Below are positions 34,383 to 43,638 of a stretch of 64,000 bases of DNA, piece after piece. This DNA comes from Flavobacterium resistens (GTDB taxonomy: Bacteria; Bacteroidota; Bacteroidia; Flavobacteriales; Flavobacteriaceae). Where the stretch lies: NCBI RefSeq assembly GCF_900182645.1, contig NZ_FXTA01000006.1, forward strand, positions 62,001 through 126,000, written 5' to 3'. A program made the position numbers and the translations under genes. The notes under the pieces are model-generated. The model was not told where the DNA came from. It was given only the letters and a program-made list of their open reading frames with translations, and ran no database searches. Each line of letters begins with the position of its first letter. Positions within the stretch are counted from its first letter, which is position 1.

Positions 34383-34904
34383 TTAGAGTTCTATAAAAGT
34401 ATAATTGTTGATTCTTCTTAATTTTTCAAAACCATTTTCACTTGGTGCTTTTAATTGTTTTCTTGTTATTAAAAATATTTTTATGTTTCTAGATGTTTTA
34501 ATAAAATAGAAATGATAGCCAAAAAGCAAGAAAATAGGATTGAAATAAAGAGTTTGTGATAGAAATGTGAAAACATATATAATTGTAAAAACAACAATAA
34601 GTGTAGAGATATCTTCTATTCCCAGCGACACAAAAAAGTATCCTAAATATGTTGGGAGAAAATTATTATTTGCTAATTCAATTTCTAAAACTGAATTGTT
34701 TTGTAAACTGTCTTTTGGTAAATTTCTAGCAATTAAAAAGCTTAAAGCGCTTAGAATAATCGGAATTGCTACAAAAAGAATCCATGAATAATACGTATGA
34801 TATTCATCTAAAAAAATAAATTCATATTTTTCTTTGACTAAATAAACAACAACGATTAGCCAAGTTGAGTTGAATGCCAAGAATAATTGATACAAATATT
34901 TCAT
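34383..34904 (-). CDS. KwaA-like four-helix membrane protein
   Basis: A protein of 173 residues with four predicted membrane helices: FLAFNSTWLIVVVYLV, YYSWILFVAIPIILSALSFL, LIVVFTIIYVFTFLSQTLYF and IFLLFGYHFYFI (the last two almost continuous). The C-terminal tail is basic and cytoplasmic (TRKQLKAPSENGFEKLRR). In the Kiwa system KwaA is a multi-helix membrane sensor that works with KwaB. Size, topology and its place directly before the KwaB-like gene fit, and YFNPIFLLFGYHFY looks like a family motif. I rate this as a candidate only. Confidence 0.45.
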   Translation of the reverse strand: MKYLYQLFLAFNSTWLIVVVYLVKEKYEFIFLDEYHTYYSWILFVAIPIILSALSFLIARNLPKDSLQNNSVLEIELANNNFLPTYLGYFFVSLGIEDISTLIVVFTIIYVFTFLSQTLYFNPIFLLFGYHFYFIKTSRNIKIFLITRKQLKAPSENGFEKLRRINNYTFIEL

Positions 34905-35242
34905 AGTTTTTCAGTTTGTTAATTTTTGTACTGAAGTATTCCGTTTCAGACAAATATCTAGATTCGAATTCTGTCTTTTTTATGGAAAACCGTAATCGGA
35001 ATAAAATTTATAAAGACAAGTGTAACAATAAATTATCTGAAACTAATAAGTATATATACCTGTTTGCAATTAAATAACCTATTATTAAAATCAAAAAAAG
35101 AAGCGGCACTAAAAATAGCACCGCTCCCTTTTCAAAATAAATTTAATTTTACATTTTAAAACCAAATCAAATTTTAAAATGCTCGCATTAAATAATGCGT
35201 ACAGTTTTTGGGTAATCTACTAAAAAGAAGACTAAACGCAGG
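34905..35242. other. Intergenic stretch with a terminator only
   Basis: No gene is seen in this 338-base gap. A near-match to TAnnTTTG (CAAATATC read on the other strand, around 34950) could serve the KwaA-like gene, but the last base is off. The one clear feature is the stem-loop at 35102-35125. Confidence 0.5.
35092..35125 (-). terminator. Terminator of the second RND operon
   Basis: AGCGG (35102-35106) pairs with CCGCT (35121-35125), with CTA/TAG pairing further in; on the minus strand a T run (35092-35099) follows. It lies about 118 bases after the adaptor stop. Confidence 0.6.
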
Positions 35243-36331
35243 TTATTCGTTTATTGTATCGCCTTCCTTAGTTTCTTCGCTGGCAATTTTTACCAGTTTA
35301 TCTTTCAGAGTCAAATCACCGAAAATTTCAATTTTATCGTCGATTTCTCTTCCTTTTTTAATGTCAACTCTTGTGGCTTTGTGGTTTACCACTTTTATCA
35401 CATATATTCCTTCTGCAGAACTTACTACCGCTGATTTTGGCACTACAAATGTGCTGTCTTTCGCGTTAAGCGGTAATAAAACTTCGGCAACCATTCCTGG
35501 TAATAAATCGCCTTTTGTATTGTGAACGTCCATTTCGACTCTTTCAGAACGTAATTTTAAATCCAAAGCGCCAGACATTCTGGTAATTGTTGCTTTAAAA
35601 GTTTCAGGCAATGATTTTACGTTGAAACTCATTTCGTCGCCTTGGTGCAAATATCCCGTGTACAATTCCGGAACCGAAACCGCTAAACGCAATTTACTTT
35701 GTTCCTGAATCGTTAATAAAGGCAAATCTGAACCTTTTCCTGATGGACCAACAAATGTTCCTAAATTCACATTTCTAGCGGCTACAACACCGTCAAACGG
35801 CGCACGAATTTCTAAATAACCTCTTATAATAGAAATTTCTTTGTGCGCTGCAATTGCGGCTTGATATTGTGCGTAATCAGAGTTTTTCTTTCCGTTAGCC
35901 ATTTCTAAATCATTTTTAGAAATTGTTCCTTCCACTTTGCTGGTTTCATACAAACGGTTGTACGTGCTTTTGCTAGTTGCGTAAATGGCTTCCATCGATT
36001 TTAATCTTGATTCGGCTGCAGCCAATTGAGAACTGATTTCAGGCGCTTCCAAAACAATCAAAAGTTGTCCTTTTTTTACTTTGGAACCAATATCAACTTT
36101 TAAATCTTTTACGAAACTGCTTACTTTTGCATATAAATCTACTTGTTGAAAACCAGTTAATTCGGCTGGTAAACGCAATTCGGTAGTCAGTTTTTCTTTT
36201 TCTAAAAGAAACGTTTCAGTTTTAGGTTCGATTTCTGCTGTAACAACTTCTTCTTTTTTAGAATTACAGCTGTTCAGGAAAAATAATGCTGAAAAAAACA
36301 GCGCGCTATATTTTATAATTTTAGTGTTCAT
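35243..36331 (-). CDS. RND periplasmic adaptor, lipoprotein (second operon)
   Basis: A protein of 362 residues with a lipoprotein signal (YSALFFSALFFLNSC). Split lipoyl halves (VDLYAKVSSFVKDLKVDIG and IRAPFDGVVAARNVNLGTFV) flank a short helical hairpin, and a beta-barrel follows (LLPGMVAEVLLPL). Its ATG lies inside the last codons of the pump gene (11-base overlap), so it is translated together with the pump. The arrangement channel-pump-adaptor, with the adaptor last, differs from the first RND operon. Confidence 0.92.
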   Translation of the reverse strand: MNTKIIKYSALFFSALFFLNSCNSKKEEVVTAEIEPKTETFLLEKEKLTTELRLPAELTGFQQVDLYAKVSSFVKDLKVDIGSKVKKGQLLIVLEAPEISSQLAAAESRLKSMEAIYATSKSTYNRLYETSKVEGTISKNDLEMANGKKNSDYAQYQAAIAAHKEISIIRGYLEIRAPFDGVVAARNVNLGTFVGPSGKGSDLPLLTIQEQSKLRLAVSVPELYTGYLHQGDEMSFNVKSLPETFKATITRMSGALDLKLRSERVEMDVHNTKGDLLPGMVAEVLLPLNAKDSTFVVPKSAVVSSAEGIYVIKVVNHKATRVDIKKGREIDDKIEIFGDLTLKDKLVKIASEETKEGDTINE

Positions 36332-39300
36332 TTTTTGGTTTTAAAGATGAGATATAATGGATGCTTTCTTCGTCTTCAGGATCTAAAGAAACAGATTGTG
36401 TTGTTGTTTTTTCTTGTGCCCACGCAAATATCTGCGGAAGGATTAACAGTACGGCAAAAGTAGAAAATAATAATCCACCAATTACCGCTCTTCCTAACGG
36501 AGAAACCTGATCGCCTCCTTCGCCGTGTCCAATCGCCATTGGCAACATTCCCATAATCATCGCAACTGATGTCATGATAATTGGACGAAGACGCAACGCC
36601 GCAGCTTCACGTGCCGATTCTAATGCATTTCCGTTTCGTTTGCGCAATTGCTCGGCATTGGTAACCAATAAAACGGCATTCGCAATCGAAACCCCAACCG
36701 ACATGATGATTCCCATGTACGATTGTAAATTCAATGTTGAACCAGTTAATGTCAGCATTATTAAGGCTCCCAAAACTACCGCCGGAACGGTTGTTAAAAT
36801 TACCAGCGAAACTTTGAATGACTGGAAATTAGCGGCCAACATTAAGAAGATTACAAAAATGGCAACCAATAATCCTACTTGTAAACTGCTTAATGTTTCC
36901 TCCAATACTTTACTCAAACCGATTGGCGTAATGAATAACCCCCTAGGTAATTCTCCCAATGAATTTATAGTTGCAGCAACATCTTTTGACGCGGTCCCCA
37001 AATCGGTCTGGTTGATGTTTGCTGTAACGGTAATGTACGGCATTGCCCCTAAATTGTCATTTTCACCGCTGACAAAGCTTGGTGTAATTTTAGCAACGTC
37101 ACTTAAAACTGGACGCAGCGAGTTTTTCAATACTGGAATTTCTCCAATATCGGTTTTGCTTTTCATTTTGTTCAATGGCACTTGTACCTGAACGTTGTAT
37201 GATAATCCGGCTCTTTCATCGACCCAGGTATTTTTTTCGGTATATCTTGATGATGAGGTTGAAGCTACAAGTGATCTCGAAATATCGTTCATATCAACGC
37301 CTAATTCGGCAGCACGCGTTCTGTCAATATCAATATTCATTGCTGGATAATGAATTGGCTGTCCAATTTGAACGTCTCTGAAATATGAAATTGCTTTTAG
37401 TTTTTCAACAATTTGATTTGCGTATAATTCATTTCGTTTTTTGTCTTTTCCTGCAATTCGAACTTCGATTGGAGTAGGAGAACCTTGGCTTAAAACTTTA
37501 TCAGTCAATTCGATTGGTTCGAAAGAAAGCTTAGTATCAGGTAAAACTTTTTTTAGTCTTGCTCTAAATTCATCTTTAAAGTCATCCATGTCTTCGTGAT
37601 ATTCTTTTAAACTCACTTGGAAAACCGCTTCGTGAGAACCTGCCATGAATAAATAAATTGGGTTGATTGAGAAAAGAGAAGGGTGCTGGCCGACATAAAC
37701 AGAAGAGATTCCGATATGTTCTTTTCCAACCATTTTTTCCAGTTCTTTCAAAACAATTCTTGCTTGTTCTTCTGTTCTTTCTAAACGGGTTCCGTCAACA
37801 GCGCGTATTCTCAATTGAAACTGACTTGAATTGGTTCTTGGGAAAACATCTTTTCCAATAAAAGTAATTAATAGAATAGCTAATGCCGTAGCAGAAATCA
37901 AATACGTAATAGTTGTTATTTTTTTATGAACGAATAAACGATCCAGCAATTTCATAAAACGGACTTTGAATCGTTCAAACGGACTTATTTTTCCGTTTTG
38001 ATCAGTGTCTAGTCTTTCAACCATTACTTTTTTCTGCGTAATCAAATCTTGTTCAGATTCTGGCGTCAATCCGCACGCGTTGAATTCTGCTTCATCATCT
38101 GTGATTTCAGGCGTATGTTCGTGTTTTGCATGTCCTTTCATCAACCAGTTTGCCATTACAGGAACAAAGGTCTGTGATAATAAGAATGAAATTACCATTG
38201 AAAAACCAATTGCTAAAGCCAAAGGCAAAAACAACGCTCCCGGAATACCAACCATTGTAAATGCTGGAGCAAACACAGCCAAAATACAAAGTAAGATCAA
38301 TAATTTAGGTAACGCAATTTCCTGACAGGCATCCCAAATGGCGAGTGCTTTTGGTTTTCCCATGTCGAGATGTTGGTGAATATTTTCAATCGTCACCGTA
38401 CTTTCATCCACCAAAATACCAATGGCCAAAGCCAATCCTGATAAAGACATCAAGTTGATTGTTTGACCGAATAATTTAAGGAATAAAACTCCAGAAATAA
38501 TCGAAATCGGAATTGTCAAGATTACGATCAAAGCCGCACGACGGTCGCCAAGGAATAATAAAACCATTAATCCCGTTAAAACTGCTCCAATAATTCCTTC
38601 TGTAATCAAACTTTTTACCGAGTTGATTACATAAACAGATTGGTCAAATTCGTATGATAATTTAACGTCTTCAGGAAGTGTGCTTTGGATTTTTGGCAAT
38701 TCAGCTTTTAATTTCTGAACCACATCCCAAGTCGAAGCATCTCCCGCTTTTGCAATACTGATGTAAACCGAACGTTTTCCGTTTACCAAAGCATAACCCG
38801 CAGTAATATCGGCACCGTCTTTTACAATTGCTACATCACCTAATTTTAGGTTTTGAACACTTCCTTTAAATAGCGGAATATTTTCAAAATCTTTAATTTC
38901 TTTAATCGTATTGTTGGTTGGCGTAATATAGTTTTTGTCGCCCATACGAACGTTTCCTGATGGCGCTGTCTGGTTGTTTAAACGAATCGCTTCTACGATT
39001 TGATCTGGCGTCATATTGTGAGAACGCAATAAATCGGGATCTACGTTAATCTCAATAGTTCTTGGACTTCCTCCAAACGGAGCCGGAGATAATAAACCAG
39101 GAATTGAAGTAAATGAAGCACGAACATAAACGTTGGCCAAATCCTGCAATTCATTATTTGATCTGATTTTACTGCTCAAAACCAATTGTCCGATTGGTAA
39201 TGAAGAAGCATCAAAACGAATGATAAACGGAGGTTGTGTTCCTGGAGGGAAAACCGCTTGGATTCTGTTTGAAAGCGCACTCAACTCGGCAGCAGCCTGA

Positions 39301-39605
39301 GCCATATTTGTACCTTCGTAATAGGTTAATTTCATAATCATTAACCCTTGAATATTTTTGGTTTCTACTGATTTTATACCATTCGAGAAAGGCAAAACAT
39401 TCACGTAGTTTTTGGCAAAATAAGCCTCCATTTGGTCTGGCGTATAACCTCCAAACGGATGCGCAATATAAATTACCGGCAAGTTCATTTTTGGCAAAAT
39501 ATCTACCTTAATGTCCTTGATGGCACCAATTCCGAAGAAAAATAGACCCGCAACCAATACTAAGATGGAGATGGGCTTGCGGAGTGCAAAACGTATTAAA
39601 TTCAT
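36321..39605 (-). CDS. RND efflux transporter with an EF-hand-like loop
   Basis: A protein of 1094 residues, about 40 longer than AcrB. It starts MNLIRFALRKPISILVLVAG, with the proton-relay pair Asp400-Glu401 in AIGILVDESTVTIEN, and has the usual duplicated pore domains. The cytoplasmic loop between the two halves (about 500-555) holds an extra segment with DTDQNGKISPFE at residues 533-544, a full match to the EF-hand calcium loop (D-x-D-x-N-G-x-I-x-x-x-E). Substrate unknown. It probably forms a tripartite pump with its neighbours. Confidence 0.9.
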   Translation of the reverse strand: MNLIRFALRKPISILVLVAGLFFFGIGAIKDIKVDILPKMNLPVIYIAHPFGGYTPDQMEAYFAKNYVNVLPFSNGIKSVETKNIQGLMIMKLTYYEGTNMAQAAAELSALSNRIQAVFPPGTQPPFIIRFDASSLPIGQLVLSSKIRSNNELQDLANVYVRASFTSIPGLLSPAPFGGSPRTIEINVDPDLLRSHNMTPDQIVEAIRLNNQTAPSGNVRMGDKNYITPTNNTIKEIKDFENIPLFKGSVQNLKLGDVAIVKDGADITAGYALVNGKRSVYISIAKAGDASTWDVVQKLKAELPKIQSTLPEDVKLSYEFDQSVYVINSVKSLITEGIIGAVLTGLMVLLFLGDRRAALIVILTIPISIISGVLFLKLFGQTINLMSLSGLALAIGILVDESTVTIENIHQHLDMGKPKALAIWDACQEIALPKLLILLCILAVFAPAFTMVGIPGALFLPLALAIGFSMVISFLLSQTFVPVMANWLMKGHAKHEHTPEITDDEAEFNACGLTPESEQDLITQKKVMVERLDTDQNGKISPFERFKVRFMKLLDRLFVHKKITTITYLISATALAILLITFIGKDVFPRTNSSQFQLRIRAVDGTRLERTEEQARIVLKELEKMVGKEHIGISSVYVGQHPSLFSINPIYLFMAGSHEAVFQVSLKEYHEDMDDFKDEFRARLKKVLPDTKLSFEPIELTDKVLSQGSPTPIEVRIAGKDKKRNELYANQIVEKLKAISYFRDVQIGQPIHYPAMNIDIDRTRAAELGVDMNDISRSLVASTSSSRYTEKNTWVDERAGLSYNVQVQVPLNKMKSKTDIGEIPVLKNSLRPVLSDVAKITPSFVSGENDNLGAMPYITVTANINQTDLGTASKDVAATINSLGELPRGLFITPIGLSKVLEETLSSLQVGLLVAIFVIFLMLAANFQSFKVSLVILTTVPAVVLGALIMLTLTGSTLNLQSYMGIIMSVGVSIANAVLLVTNAEQLRKRNGNALESAREAAALRLRPIIMTSVAMIMGMLPMAIGHGEGGDQVSPLGRAVIGGLLFSTFAVLLILPQIFAWAQEKTTTQSVSLDPEDEESIHYISSLKPKNEH

Positions 39606-39616
39606 TTGGCTTTTAA

Positions 39617-41002
39617 TTAAAATTCATTTATAAATAAGTCAAAATTGCCCGTTGCAGCAACTTTCAGCAAAAACGACTGCCATACATTATTGTTGACAAT
39701 ATCACGGTCGATTTCGGCGCGGTTTAACGTAAACATCGTTTGAGTCAAATCGGTTAAATCAGTTAAGCCGTTTTTGTATAAAGTCGATTTCTGAATATAA
39801 GCACGTTGTGCAGCATTGACCTGAATTGGCGCTTCGGCATAATTTTCCAAAGTGATTTTTATTTTATCTTCAGCAAAAGTCAACTGCGATTGCAATTCTC
39901 TACTCGCCTGATTGTATTCTTCCTGCAAAGCCTGAGAAACAAATTTTTGAGACGTTACTTGTTTGTTGGCTCTAAAAGGCGTTGTCAAATTCCAAGTAAT
40001 TCCAACTCCAACCAAATAATTAGAGCGATCCGGATTTACGCCATCCCAATAATTTCTGCTAAAATTCGATTGATCGACAGCATAACCTGTTTCAAAACCC
40101 GAAGCTCTGGTTTGTAAAACTCCAAAAGCGCTCATTGTTGGATAATAAAAACGTTTGTATAATTTAACCTGTTGATTGCTGTAATCAATCTTCGTTTTAT
40201 AAAATTGTAATAAAGGATGTAAACTGTCAGTTGAAGCTGTTGATCTTAAAACCTCTTTCGGAATTTGATTTACAAACAAAGTGTCTGCGATGAAATCCTG
40301 AGGTGCAACGCCCATTAAATCGACTAATTTATTGTTTTGTTCTTTGACAAAATTTCGCGCAAGATTCAAGGCGATTTTTGCTTTTGAAACTTCAGCAGTT
40401 GCTAAGGTTGAATCTACTCCAGCCAATAATCCGTTTTTAACTCGGGCAACAGCTGTCTTTTTGAAAACTTCTGCACGGCTTAAATTCTTTTGCTGGGAAA
40501 TCAGTAACCTTTGGCTTGCCAATAAATTCAAATAGGCCGCCGAAATTTTAATTTTTTGCTGAAACATTTCCTGCTCTAAATCTTTTTCTTTTGCCTGAAC
40601 ATCAACTTTTGCCAAATTGATTTTTTCCTGAGTTTTTCCGAAAGTAAAAAAGTCCCAGTTCATGTTCACTAAATATAAGGCACCAAAAGCAGAATTCCAG
40701 TTTTGTTCTGGTAATGCTGGTCCGGAAGAAGCAGTTCCTAAACCATTAAATCCGTAAAGCGCACCGTTTTGGCCATTAATAGTTCCATAATCTTGTTGTG
40801 CGGATAAATTAAGATTAGGAAGATAATCACGTCGAGATTGTTTTAATGTCTCTTTTGAGGCACTGGCGTAATTGTTTTTTGCTTTGATCGAACCATAGTT
40901 TTCGAGACCTGTTTTTATTGCTTCTTTTAAAGACAAGGTTTGTGAATAACCATTTGAGGCTAAAATCAAGAAAAATAATAAAGTAATTTTTTTGAAATAC
41001 AT
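39617..41002 (-). CDS. TolC-family outer-membrane channel
   Basis: About 461 residues from ATG 41002 (MYFKKITLLFFLILASNGYS, signal peptide then Gln-Thr-Leu). A TTG at 41011 would add 3 residues and is less likely. It opens TLSLKEAIKTGLENYGSIKA and has two TolC-like repeats with long coiled-coil helices (for example YNQASRELQSQLTFAEDK). It is the first gene of the channel-pump-adaptor operon and ends 11 bases before the pump ATG. It is not a lipoprotein, unlike the channel of the first operon. Confidence 0.9.
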   Translation of the reverse strand: MYFKKITLLFFLILASNGYSQTLSLKEAIKTGLENYGSIKAKNNYASASKETLKQSRRDYLPNLNLSAQQDYGTINGQNGALYGFNGLGTASSGPALPEQNWNSAFGALYLVNMNWDFFTFGKTQEKINLAKVDVQAKEKDLEQEMFQQKIKISAAYLNLLASQRLLISQQKNLSRAEVFKKTAVARVKNGLLAGVDSTLATAEVSKAKIALNLARNFVKEQNNKLVDLMGVAPQDFIADTLFVNQIPKEVLRSTASTDSLHPLLQFYKTKIDYSNQQVKLYKRFYYPTMSAFGVLQTRASGFETGYAVDQSNFSRNYWDGVNPDRSNYLVGVGITWNLTTPFRANKQVTSQKFVSQALQEEYNQASRELQSQLTFAEDKIKITLENYAEAPIQVNAAQRAYIQKSTLYKNGLTDLTDLTQTMFTLNRAEIDRDIVNNNVWQSFLLKVAATGNFDLFINEF

Positions 41003-41028
41003 AAAACTCAAAGTGTGAAATTAAAGTG

Positions 41029-41036
41029 CAAATTTA
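41029..41036 (-). promoter_or_regulatory. TAnnTTTG promoter element of the second RND operon (TAAATTTG)
   Basis: A complete match on the minus strand, 27 bases before the TolC-like ATG at 41002. No clear -33 element is seen. Confidence 0.4.
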
Positions 41037-41166
41037 TTTCTCTTATGCTGATAAAGCTCAGGTTAAGTGATGTACTGCACTGATAAATGACCAATTCAAT
41101 TTGTCATTTTTTGGAAAAAATAATTAAATATTTGTCCGTACTTTGTACACTATTTAAGTTTTAAAA

Positions 41167-42204
41167 ATGAATAAAAAGATTGATAATATTTTGGATAACA
41201 AGTGGTGGCAGGAAATTGCTGTTGTCCTTTTTTCATTTACAATTTATACGTTAAAAAATGACTGGATGCTTTTCAGCTCCGTTACTTCCATTTTAATGGG
41301 GATTTTTTTCTATTTCATTTTGTACATGCATGCGCAGTTCAATCGGTTTTTTCTTCTTCCTATATTATTCAAAACCCAGCGTCCGTTAACTTATATTTTT
41401 CTGACTCTTTTTGGGGTTTTTGTGTTCTCTGTTATTTTGTATGAAATCACAATGCTGGATATGTTCAGTAATTGCCGTTTGTATCAGAATTCGCATCAAA
41501 GAAGTTATGTGTACCAATTGGCGAGTGTTTTAGGAACTTTGGTTTGTATTTTAAGCCCGATTATTGTTTTTAAATTCTACAGAATTCATAAAAGAAGAAC
41601 TGATGAAACTTTATTGTTCAATCAGATGCAGCTGAATTCCTTAAAAGGACAATTGAATCCACATTTTTTATTTAATACCTTTAATACGCTTTACGGAATC
41701 AGTTTGGAATTTCCCGACAGAACTCCAGATTTGATTATGAAAGTATCGCAATTAATGCGTTATCAGCTCGAAAGCAATAATAAACAATGCGTATCTTTAG
41801 AAGATGAATTGGAATTTATAAACAGTTATGTACAGCTCGAAAAGGAACGTGTAGGATATCGTTGTGATATTACTTTTGACAGTAAAGTGGATAATGAAAA
41901 TGCCTATAAAATTTCGCCGATGCTGTTGATCGCTTTTATTGAAAATGCATTTAAGCACGGAACCTGCGCGATTGAAAAATGTTTTGTCCGAATTTTTATT
42001 ACAGCTGAAAACGGATATCTTCATTTGCACGTTGTCAATTCAATTCCGACGAAAAAAACAGATGTGGTTTCGACTAAAATTGGTTTGAAAAATACAATCG
42101 AAAGATTGAATTTAATTTATGGAAAAGACTATAAATTAGATATTCAGGATGAAAAAAATACCTATATAATTGATTTGAAACTGCAGTTGAAAAAGTTTTT
42201 ATAA
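41167..42204 (+). CDS. LytS-like sensor histidine kinase
   Basis: A protein of 345 residues. Four membrane helices fill residues 15-145 (VVLFSFTIYTLKNDWML, SVTSILMGIFFYFILYM, ILFKTQ to FGVFVFSVILYE, and LASVLGTLVCILSPIIVF). The cytoplasmic part has the histidine-kinase box LNSLKGQLNPHFLFNTFNTL with His166 as phospho-acceptor, and the ATP-binding N box MLLIAFIENAFKHG. It has no extracellular sensor domain, so it probably senses the membrane itself. It is divergent from the second RND operon, whose expression it may control, and overlaps the regulator gene (TAATG). Confidence 0.9.
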   Translation: MNKKIDNILDNKWWQEIAVVLFSFTIYTLKNDWMLFSSVTSILMGIFFYFILYMHAQFNRFFLLPILFKTQRPLTYIFLTLFGVFVFSVILYEITMLDMFSNCRLYQNSHQRSYVYQLASVLGTLVCILSPIIVFKFYRIHKRRTDETLLFNQMQLNSLKGQLNPHFLFNTFNTLYGISLEFPDRTPDLIMKVSQLMRYQLESNNKQCVSLEDELEFINSYVQLEKERVGYRCDITFDSKVDNENAYKISPMLLIAFIENAFKHGTCAIEKCFVRIFITAENGYLHLHVVNSIPTKKTDVVSTKIGLKNTIERLNLIYGKDYKLDIQDEKNTYIIDLKLQLKKFL

Positions 42205-42902
42205 TGAAAGAGCCAAAAAAATGTATAATTGTTGATGATGAGCCGGCGGCGCATTATGTTTTGGCGAATTATATCAAACAAAATCCGCAATTAGAATTGG
42301 TTTTTCAAGGATATAACGGAATTGAAGCAATGGATTATCTTCGTGAAAATCACGTCGATTTAATGTTTTTGGATATCAATATGCCCGAGATTTCAGGAAT
42401 GGAATTGTTAAAGATTATTCCAAATCATCCCAAAACAATTTTAACGACAGCTTATTCTGAATTTGCTTTAGAAAGTTACGATTACGGCGTAATTGATTAT
42501 TTACTGAAACCTATTTATTTTCCAAGATTTTTAAAAGCAGTTGACCGATTTTTCTCGACAGAAACATTAAAAGTAAAAGAAGAAGAAACTATCGTAAATT
42601 CAATAAGCGTTAAAGTCGATGGTTATTTTATTGATATAGAATTAGATCAACTTTTGTACGCGCAGAGTTTTGGAAATTATGTCAAACTTCACACCATTAA
42701 ACGAACGTATCTGGCTTCAATAACTACAACTGAATTAGAGAAATGTTTGCCAGAAAAAAGCTTTATTCGAATTCATAAATCGTATATAGTAGCGCTTGAT
42801 AAAATTGAAGAGACAGAAAAAGATTTTGTGGTCATCAAACACGAAAAATTGCCAATTGGAATTACATACAAAAGAGAATTATCAGACCGACTTAAAAAAT
42901 AG
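42204..42902 (+). CDS. LytTR-family response regulator
   Basis: A protein of 232 residues. The receiver domain has the acidic start KCIIVDDEPAAHYVL, phospho-acceptor Asp57 in MFLDINMPEISG and Lys in YLLKP. The C-terminal LytTR DNA-binding domain (VKVDGYFIDIELDQLLYAQS, then SFIRIHKSYIVALDKIEE) binds direct repeats. It pairs with the LytS-like kinase, whose stop codon overlaps its start. Target sites were not identified. The divergent RND operon is the obvious candidate target. Confidence 0.92.
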   Translation: MKEPKKCIIVDDEPAAHYVLANYIKQNPQLELVFQGYNGIEAMDYLRENHVDLMFLDINMPEISGMELLKIIPNHPKTILTTAYSEFALESYDYGVIDYLLKPIYFPRFLKAVDRFFSTETLKVKEEETIVNSISVKVDGYFIDIELDQLLYAQSFGNYVKLHTIKRTYLASITTTELEKCLPEKSFIRIHKSYIVALDKIEETEKDFVVIKHEKLPIGITYKRELSDRLKK

Positions 42903-42911
42903 TTAGTTTAT

Positions 42912-42983
42912 GTGAAATGTGAGATGTTATCAGTAAATGCGAAAAAAGAGGATTCATTTTACATTTTACACATAACATTTCAC
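42912..42983. repeat. Inverted repeat GTGAAATGT/ACATTTCAC
   Basis: GTGAAATGT (42912-42920) and its complement (42975-42983), with GATGTTAT/ATAACAT words inside, after the LytTR gene. Similar words (TGAAATGTTATTTG, GCATTTCACATC) occur between the two SDR genes near 45320-45415. It may end the two-component transcript. Confidence 0.5.
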
Positions 42984-43076
42984 AATAAAAAAAATATAAA
43001 AATTAATTTGTTCTTCATTTAAAAGTAGTAATTTTAATACGATATTTCAAGGCTATTAATTTGTAAATGAGGAATT

Positions 43077-43550
43077 ATGAGAAATCTTTTGCTGATTGTT
43101 CTTTTTTTATCCAAGGGTTTTGTTTTTGCGCAAGAAGGCATAAACATGAAGAAAGTAATAACGCCTCCGGAAAAGGTTCGGTTTGCTTTCGAGAAAGAAT
43201 ATCCAGGAAAAACTGCGGTTTGGTCTGAAGAATATGTTGGCGACGATGATGATGAAGTTCGTTATGAAGCGAAATTCAATAAAGATAAAAATACAAAAGC
43301 AGTGGCAATTTATGATAATTCAGGAGTTTTGAAAGCGTTCGAACTTCAAATTCCTTTAAACAAATTGCCAATTAATGCGCAGACTTATTTAAAGAAGAAT
43401 TATTCGCCGAAAGCTATCAAAGAAATAGCAGTTGTTGTTGATGATAAAAATAAAATAACCTATGAAGTTGGAGTTACAAAAGACTCGAAATTTTACGATG
43501 TTGTTTTTGATAAAGATGGTGACTTTAGTGTCTCTATCGAGAAAAATTGA
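43077..43550 (+). CDS. Secreted PepSY-like protein
   Basis: A protein of 157 residues with a signal peptide (LLLIVLFLSKGFVFA, then Gln-Glu). Two similar repeats follow, about 30-90 and 95-157: VRFAFEKEYPGKTAVWSEEY with RYEAKFNKDKNTKAVAIYDN, and AQTYLKKNYSPKAIKEIAVV with TYEVGVTKDSKFYDVVFDKDG. This is the beta-lactamase-inhibitor-like PepSY fold common in Bacteroidota (DUF2874-like). Such proteins are periplasmic, function unknown. It lies downstream of the two-component system, 174 bases away. Confidence 0.75.
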   Translation: MRNLLLIVLFLSKGFVFAQEGINMKKVITPPEKVRFAFEKEYPGKTAVWSEEYVGDDDDEVRYEAKFNKDKNTKAVAIYDNSGVLKAFELQIPLNKLPINAQTYLKKNYSPKAIKEIAVVVDDKNKITYEVGVTKDSKFYDVVFDKDGDFSVSIEKN

Positions 43551-43588
43551 AATATACTTGCTTACTAATTCAATATATTTAAAAAGGC

Positions 43589-43627
43589 AAACCCGACAGT
43601 TTTTATGACTGTCGGGTTTTGTTTTTT
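43589..43627. terminator. Terminator with CCCGACAG stem
   Basis: AACCCGACAGT (43590-43600) and its complement (43608-43618) with a T run beyond, between the convergent PepSY-like and DUF4386 genes. Confidence 0.8.
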
Positions 43628-43638
43628 ATGAGAATAAA

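Noticed and set aside
36574..37191. A 205-residue plus-strand frame
   Set aside because: It is antisense to the second RND pump, has no family features and no start or promoter context.
35243..41002. Heavy-metal (CusA/CzcA) efflux system
   Set aside because: The adaptor lacks His/Met-rich metal-binding regions and the pump has the general HAE-type Asp-Glu pair; no metal-specific residues were seen.
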